From the NCBI GenBank assembly GCA_008931825.1, contig QXVZ01021776.1, positions 1-25,891 on the forward strand: 25,891 nt of DNA, given 5' to 3'. A model generated the notes under the pieces. That model saw only the letters and a list, made by a program, of their open reading frames with translations. It ran no database searches and had not been told where the DNA came from. The DNA is from Phallusia fumigata (Eukaryota > Chordata > Ascidiacea > Phlebobranchia > Ascidiidae). Shown piece by piece: positions 23,901 through 25,891 of this stretch; positions within the stretch are counted from its first letter, which is position 1; each line of letters starts with the position of its first letter. The translations under genes were made by a program, and so were the position numbers.

Positions 23901-24673
23901 GCATAAAACAAACATAATCCAATATCTGACAAATCTTCCAAAAAGGGGGTACTGAAAATTGGAAAGAGTAGACCGTTTGAACTTGAGCATGAATCTAGCA
24001 CCTCTAAATATAATGTTGGAACAAAACGTTAACATTACAATAGTTCGGTAAGTTGCGAGAGGTGTGAGCTTGCAGGTTTCACGCAAAAATAACTAAATAC
24101 ATGTCGAGGAAGTAAATGCTGTGCTCCTCATTGTGTTTATTACTGTTGTGGCGACTCACAGTAAAGTGCTAAAAGCAACAAAGTGTGTCGACTTACGCTA
24201 AAGACAGTCACTATGTGTACAAATATATGTATTTATTTGTCCTACGGCAATATTTATACCTTTGAAAACAGACATTTTCAAAAGCTGTGTATGCCAAAAT
24301 TTGTAATTAAAATCACAACATCACATAATGTTGTCGCCTAATTTACAGTGTCATTTGTTATATTATGGGTTTGTGTACTTGCATTTTGTTTTTCTTTACA
24401 ACAGCTTGTCTCGTCGCCGAGATCCGCGCGTCGATGTATCCTTGACGTAATTCATGTCAACTTGGTGGATATGGATCTCTACACTGCCTCCTTCTCGAAG
24501 CGAAGTTCGCAGAGGTGAGCATGGAGATCACGTTCACTTCTAGAAGTTATCTTGACTTTGTAATTTGTTGCAGCAGACACAAGGAAGATTCGTCGCATCT
24601 CGTATTCCCAACCTACACTGTACAATGCAACAGCAGACCCCTGCTGAAAGATAAAGTGCAACTCGAACTTCAG
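7510..24673 (+). CDS. VPS13D: VPS13D, N-terminal half, 39 exons in phase (3' part missing)
   Basis: Bridge-like lipid transfer protein of the VPS13/chorein family. The D paralogue acts at ER-mitochondria and ER-peroxisome contacts, binds Miro and VAP in animals, and supports mitochondrial fission and clearance. Collinear similarity to vertebrate VPS13D runs from the first residue (MLERFAAQVLNHYIGQYV) to about the middle of the roughly 4,390-residue protein. Specific matches include TPPNTPP, KMYERY, LQTWVVLLDFFGIG, LRMASIRYVHTQRFQ and VANLG. Exons 1-25 give about 1,603 codons and exons 26-39 about 738; a gap separates them at N 19302. The ATG at 7510 is first in frame: a TAG at 7486-7488 precedes it, and that TAG could also be a trans-splice acceptor. 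The C-terminal half (UBA, VAB, ATG2-C and PH-like parts) is absent. Individual exon blocks follow. Confidence 0.95.
9561..11121 (+). CDS. VPS13D: VPS13D exons 7-12
   Basis: Exons 9561-9874, 9937-9981, 10175-10340, 10539-10667, 10723-10802 and 10991-11121. Exon 7 carries the RLALTLSLSSIPLYLERTQYQQIVALASEI segment of the extended chorein region. Exon 8 is only 45 nt (IAFHRRDQSIPI) and exon 9 opens with the VPS13-typical SAWWNWAI. Exon 10 has the helix IEAQLTFDEVRILRDLVY. Exons 11-12 carry the WRLAGWLG-WG motif and an acidic, Gln/Glu-rich linker. For exons 9 and 10 the nearest AG does not keep phase; the acceptors TTGTTTAAG (10174) and TTACACAG (10538) do, and they restore the alignment. Intron 6 (587 nt) holds nothing I recognise. 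Confidence 0.9.
11293..14157 (+). CDS. VPS13D: VPS13D exons 13-17
   Basis: Exons 11293-11512, 11916-12129, 12477-12669, 13179-13312 and 14022-14157. They encode repeating beta-groove (RBG) modules of the lipid channel: KRDTVLLKLDFSLESGTFTLL, SVVTADLGGMVLRDLTREG, then PVFSITYEKLP with a strand-rich block ending MLDRLKKFFS, the helical RDKYDGWMKRTQGEIRRSVKRII, and RWAISLDIFAPEILIPDD. All align in order with vertebrate VPS13D. Intron 15 (12670-13178) contains a tRNA-derived SINE and intron 16 (13313-14021) a hAT-like MITE. Introns 13, 14 and 17 (about 350-400 nt) show nothing else. Confidence 0.92.
12940..13008 (-). mobile_element. tRNA-derived SINE head (degenerate tRNA) in VPS13D intron 15
   Basis: Read on the minus strand from 13008, the sequence resembles a tRNA. 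The acceptor-like ends GCCAGTA/TTATGGC pair at their outer four positions. There is an A-box-like CAGTTGGCAGATCGCTAGC, an anticodon-stem-like AGCC...GGCT with a 7-nt loop, and a B-box-like GGGTTCAAATT. U33 is missing and the T stem is mostly G-U, so a working tRNA gene is unlikely. Sequence further down (to about 12860) may be the SINE body, but its end is not defined. Confidence 0.55.
13446..13809. mobile_element. hAT-like MITE in VPS13D intron 16
   Basis: A 15-nt terminal inverted repeat with one mismatch (CATAGGCGTCGATTT from 13446; its inverse ends at 13809) is bounded by an 8-bp direct repeat CCCTGGGC (13438-13445 and 13810-13817). Both ends carry a subterminal GGGGTGGC block. About 364 bp long with no coding capacity, it is a miniature non-autonomous element; the 8-bp target duplication points to the hAT group. 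It is inserted in sense-neutral intron sequence between exons 16 and 17. Confidence 0.75.
14508..14854 (+). CDS. VPS13D: VPS13D exon 18: disordered acidic loop with phospho-FFAT-like motif
   Basis: One exon of 347 nt (phase 1 in, phase 0 out). It encodes a low-complexity Ser/Glu/Asp loop between groove modules, then QLSEQMLREKMYERYHLNVSDLQ, which resumes the structured chain and matches the vertebrate KMYERYSLSFMDLQ. At 14600-14647 the acidic run DDNDDFDDF is followed by VTPPNTPP. Vertebrate VPS13D binds VAP on the ER through a phospho-FFAT at this place, with an aromatic residue two positions before a Thr-Pro. Here Phe-Val-Thr-Pro fits that spacing. VAP binding in this species is inferred. 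Confidence 0.92.
15288..16829 (+). CDS. VPS13D: VPS13D exons 19-22
   Basis: Exons 15288-15482, 16015-16224, 16460-16587 and 16687-16829. Exon 19 has HHLVERFSVDLVVEKRLVP and the GSLPHLTLHVSHSK strand block. Exon 20 is a Ser-rich linker after VYCVMKCINQF. Exon 21 has ISVLEVSRIQTKFVLRPYDT. Exon 22 has SLLLVDVMQQLGHDYELLLASH, one of the closest matches to the vertebrate sequence, followed by an MLDSGVASPFSS loop. I ended exon 22 at the GTAAGT donor after 16829, because this keeps phase with exon 23; an earlier GT at about 16799 does not. Introns 18 (433 nt) and 19 (532 nt) hold no recognisable gene. Confidence 0.92.
17030..18112 (+). CDS. VPS13D: VPS13D exon 23, large 1,083-nt exon
   Basis: The longest exon, about 361 codons, phase 1 in and out. 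It starts after TATTCACAG and ends at ACCACAG before GTTGAC. It covers a groove module: LIKLELKSLKPGSPEFDL, VNAYFSNLDVVFNVDSWIAILDFV, a basic and acidic loop with KKPKKR, then HVTIDFKKLNLLLLRHIQLPD, GHKVATLTMHGAHVIADV, a GSISGLHMQDLS block, and SFEFMHGP near the end. The order matches vertebrate VPS13D, where the same region is split by more introns. The loop at about 17430-17550 is the least conserved part. Confidence 0.93.
18192..18528 (+). CDS. VPS13D: VPS13D exons 24-25 (first copy)
   Basis: Exons 18192-18334 and 18432-18528. They encode EARVAVKVASACYIHSPRLVAEML and the helical MARSIVDKVSDYSMAMLARSV, matching the vertebrate segment that ends near KTAEYSE. Exon 25 ends in phase 1 before GTGTGTG. 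Most of this block is repeated after the N at 18772, so one of the two copies should be ignored in a transcript model. No exon able to follow in frame is visible before exon 26, because the expected segment with an ESPVVSIP-like strand and a VGHLG-like motif is missing. Confidence 0.9.
18246..19301. repeat. Tandem near-duplicate copies of VPS13D exons 24-25, N-joined
   Basis: Copy 1 is 18246-18771 and copy 2 is 18773-19301, separated by N 18772 and followed by N 19302. Copy 2 starts inside exon 24 (without its acceptor) and repeats intron 24, exon 25 (18959-19055) and most of intron 25. By eye the copies differ at a modest number of sites. In exon 25 there are two silent changes and one His/Asn change (GGA CAT against GGA AAT). 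Flanking single Ns and allele-like divergence suggest two haplotypes placed in series, not a biological duplication. Confidence 0.88.
18773..19055 (+). other. Redundant partial copy of VPS13D exons 24-25
   Basis: It contains exon 24 from its middle (18773-18861) and a full exon 25 (18959-19055), both open and with intact donors. Exon 24 has no acceptor here, so it cannot splice in on its own. Exon 25 of this copy could replace the first in phase, which would look like a mutually exclusive exon. I favour an assembly artefact. Confidence 0.75.
19445..20918 (+). CDS. VPS13D: VPS13D exons 26-30 (after the gap)
   Basis: Exons 19445-19752, 19877-19962, 20046-20162, 20237-20370 and 20683-20918; the first needs a phase 2 partner that is not visible. 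Exon 26 contains SKFVYEQVLKTLDNVAYGGDID, close to the vertebrate AKHVYEQVLQTLDNLVY, then a Ser/Lys linker. Exon 27 starts at CTGTAG/CT, not at the nearer CAG, because only that keeps phase. Exon 28 holds PSLIFQLSGDLSEGEQ and exon 29 GIVKVTLQRF with SLGSLDIEDLLQ. Exon 30 holds HIVVSYTPD and SAQRKTEYLSTSCPAFTDV, followed by a disordered Ser/Gln tail. Intron 28 is only 74 nt. Intron 29 (312 nt) shows nothing. Confidence 0.9.
21321..23877 (+). CDS. VPS13D: VPS13D exons 31-37
   Basis: Exons 21321-21580, 21795-21919, 22206-22351, 22538-22664, 22730-22871, 23315-23468 and 23708-23877. Exon 31 has a basic cluster, EEPPTPPSSPQ and then VFLIDGKSAAYTKVYNRVNRRVDVDF. Exon 32 has INLQTWVVLLDFFGIGTS, nearly identical to vertebrates. 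Exons 33-34 supply another groove repeat (IDFTVKRFTLIFNKPEYELLKADI; LGGLAVSDMSPNG). Exon 35 has FDISIRLRMASIRYVHTQRF, exon 36 ARVELDIETGAAIILIPESS and VANLG, and exon 37 NINVRNEFLYNGDPGT plus an acidic linker. All splice phases agree. Introns 30 (402 nt), 35 (443 nt) and 37 (527 nt) hold no further feature I can name. Confidence 0.93.
24405..24673 (+). CDS. VPS13D: VPS13D exons 38-39, inside the left palindrome arm
   Basis: Exons 24405-24514 and 24574-24673, joined by a 59-nt intron with GTGAGC donor and TTGCAG acceptor. They encode RRCILDVIHVNLVDMDLYTASFSKR and HLVFPTYTVQCNSRPLLKDKVQLELQ, matching the vertebrate LLDCVVVDLQDMDIFAAE and LIFPSYFVRQ segments. Exon 39 ends in phase 0 before GTATGC, and no later VPS13D exon follows in the window. 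Both exons recur in inverted orientation at 25270-25538, so this is the last point at which the gene model is reliable. Confidence 0.9.
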
Positions 24674-24789
24674 GTATGCGCGAGGGCTACCTATCACCCA
24701 ACACACTTTCGTTAACTAATTTGCTATAAGCAGCTGCTATCTAAGGATGCTCGAGCAAAATTTACTAAAAATTAAAGAATAAATAACAA

Positions 24790-24841
24790 AGCTGCAGACA
24801 GTGCACACTGTTTCGACCTGCAAGGTCTCATCAGTGCAGCT
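24790..24841 (-). ncRNA. Type I hammerhead ribozyme motif (antisense to VPS13D intron 39)
   Basis: Minus-strand copy, identical to the one at 25102-25153. Read 5' to 3' from 24841: stem I AGCUGCA, core CUGAUGA, stem II GACCU-UGC-AGGUC, core GAAA, stem III CAGUG-UG-CACUG, then U, C and the other half of stem I, UGCAGCU. Cleavage is expected after the C at 24797 (plus-strand G). It lies within intron 39 but on the strand opposite the gene, so only antisense transcription would expose it. Confidence 0.88.
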
Positions 24842-24885
24842 GGTGACAGGACATTGGCCGTTTAGGCTAGTCTAGCCAAATTACG

Positions 24886-25057
24886 GCACTCCAGTTTGTT
24901 GCGAGTAACAGGCTGAAAAGCCATGCCTCACGTTATCTGTTCGATGCCACAACTGGGCAAAAACTGCAGACAAACTGGTTCCACAATGACCAAGCAACTG
25001 CTTGGGAACCAAAGGAATTGTCGCCTTGGTGTCACTTCATCAATATAAATTTGACTT
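24886..25057. other. 172-nt palindrome spacer with nested hairpins
   Basis: It is not shared between the arms. It contains nested complementary blocks: CCAGTTTGT (24891-24899) with ACAAACTGG (24970-24978), GGTTCC (24977-24982) with GGAACC (25005-25010), and inside that CCAAGC (24990-24995) with GCTTGG (25000-25005), loop AACT. The inner blocks overlap by a base or two, so not all pairs form at once. No open frame is evident. A compact fold next to hammerhead motifs fits the body of a small ribozyme-bearing retroelement. Confidence 0.6.
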
Positions 25058-25101
25058 CGTAATTTGGCTAGACTAGCCTAAACGGCCAATGTCCTGTCAC
25101 C

Positions 25102-25153
25102 AGCTGCACTGATGAGACCTTGCAGGTCGAAACAGTGTGCACTGTCTGCAGCT
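25102..25153 (+). ncRNA. Type I hammerhead ribozyme motif
   Basis: Self-cleaving RNA motif. Stem I is AGCTGCA (25102-25108) with TGCAGCT (25147-25153), seven pairs. Core CTGATGA is at 25109-25115. Stem II GACCT/AGGTC spans 25116-25128 with loop TGC. Core GAAA is at 25129-25132. Stem III CAGTG/CACTG spans 25133-25144 with a 2-nt loop. U16.1 is at 25145 and C17 at 25146. Every invariant position is present, including the G10.1-C11.1, A15.1-U16.1 and C15.2-G16.2 pairs, so cleavage is expected between 25146 and 25147. The short stem III and open stem I make it type I, the form carried by Penelope-like elements and retrozymes in animals. Stem I shows no obvious internal loop for contact with loop II. 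Confidence 0.9.
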
Positions 25154-25269
25154 TTGTTATTTATTCTTTAATTTTTAGTAAATTTTGCTCGAGCATCCTT
25201 AGATAGCAGCTGCTTATAGCAAATTAGTTAACGAAAGTGTGTTGGGTGATAGGTAGCCCTCGCGCATAC

Positions 25270-25538
25270 CTGAAGTTCGAGTTGCACTTTATCTTTCAGC
25301 AGGGGTCTGCTGTTGCATTGTACAGTGTAGGTTGGGAATACGAGATGCGACGAATCTTCCTTGTGTCTGCTGCAACAAATTACAAAGTCAAGATAACTTC
25401 TAGAAGTGAACGTGATCTCCATGCTCACCTCTGCGAACTTCGCTTCGAGAAGGAGGCAGTGTAGAGATCCATATCCACCAAGTTGACATGAATTACGTCA
25501 AGGATACATCGACGCGCGGATCTCGGCGACGAGACAAG
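25270..25538 (-). pseudogene. Inverted copy of VPS13D exons 38-39
   Basis: Exon 38 copy at 25429-25538 and exon 39 copy at 25270-25369, both on the minus strand, open and with intact splice sites, identical to 24405-24673. They cannot join a plus-strand VPS13D transcript in sense. If the palindrome is real they are a stranded duplicate; if not, they are an assembly mirror of the same exons. Confidence 0.8.
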
Positions 25539-25891
25539 CTGTTGTAAAGAAAAACAAAATGCAAGTACACAAACCCATAATATAACAAATGACACTGTAA
25601 ATTAGGCGACAACATTATGTGATGTTGTGATTTTAATTACAAATTTTGGCATACACAGCTTTTGAAAATGTCTGTTTTCAAAGGTATAAATATTGCCGTA
25701 GGACAAATAAATACATATATTTGTACACATAGTGACTGTCTTTAGCGTAAGTCGACACACTTTGTTGCTTTTAGCACTTTACTGTGAGTCGCCACAACAG
25801 TAATAAACACAATGAGGAGCACAGCATTTACTTCCTCGACATGTATTTAGTTATTTTTGCGTGAAACCTGCAAGCTCACACCTCTCGCAAC

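Larger units (their letters stand above)
24052..24885 (+). repeat. Left arm of an 834-nt inverted repeat
   Basis: Positions x and 49943-x are complementary throughout the parts I compared: both termini, both exons, the exon-free flank and the ribozyme. No indel or mismatch was seen. The arm holds the end of intron 37, exons 38-39 and the start of intron 39 with a hammerhead motif. Its outer end pairs with the last base of the window, so the repeat may run further. Confidence 0.95.
25058..25891 (-). repeat. Right arm of the 834-nt inverted repeat
   Basis: It is the reverse complement of 24052-24885, with no divergence seen. Identity between arms means either very recent inversion-duplication, active gene conversion, or an artefact at a contig end. 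The window edge lies inside the arm, so its true outer boundary is unknown. Confidence 0.95.

Noticed and set aside
24479..24706. 75-codon open frame opposite VPS13D exons 38-39, and its mirror at 25237-25464
   Set aside because: It is a shadow frame of real exons; the plus-strand frames align to VPS13D and have proper splice sites.

Overview
The window is animal nuclear DNA: AT-rich, with intron-split genes, canonical GT-AG junctions and mostly short introns (about 70-700 bp). It holds parts of two head-to-head genes about 3.4 kb apart. On the minus strand (4105 down to about 1167) are the first seven exons of an SLC22-type organic ion transporter of the major facilitator superfamily. On the plus strand (7510 to 24673) are 39 exons that I could join in phase, coding for roughly the N-terminal half of VPS13D, the bridge-like lipid transfer protein of ER-mitochondria and ER-peroxisome contacts. 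Compact introns, an invertebrate-type divergence from vertebrate VPS13D, apparently unmerged polymorphic haplotypes and a hammerhead ribozyme repeat all fit a tunicate such as Ciona. That assignment is an inference, and another marine invertebrate is possible.

Layout: 1-1166 has no recognisable gene; 1167-4105 SLC22 exons 7 to 1 (minus), with a hAT-like MITE in intron 3 and an N-joined tandem near-duplication in intron 4; 4106-7509 intergenic; 7510-18528 VPS13D exons 1-25, with a tRNA-derived SINE in intron 15 and a second hAT-like MITE in intron 16; 18246-19301 a second N-joined tandem near-duplication covering exons 24-25; then a single N at 19302 where, judging from the vertebrate protein, well over 100 codons are missing; 19445-24673 exons 26-39; 24052-25891 a large inverted repeat, arms 834 nt each, spacer 172 nt, reaching the right edge of the window.

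The most striking non-protein element is a complete type I hammerhead self-cleaving ribozyme motif, present once in each arm of the inverted repeat (minus strand 24790-24841, plus strand 25102-25153). Every conserved core position is present. The spacer between the two copies folds into nested hairpins, as expected of a small structured retroelement RNA (retrozyme-like or Penelope-like). It sits in intron 39 of VPS13D and is antisense to the gene in the left arm.

The assembly is suspect in three places: the single Ns at 2406, 18772 and 19302, and the palindrome at the right end. These should be resolved before the gene model is taken as biological. The two genes have no evident functional link beyond being neighbours.
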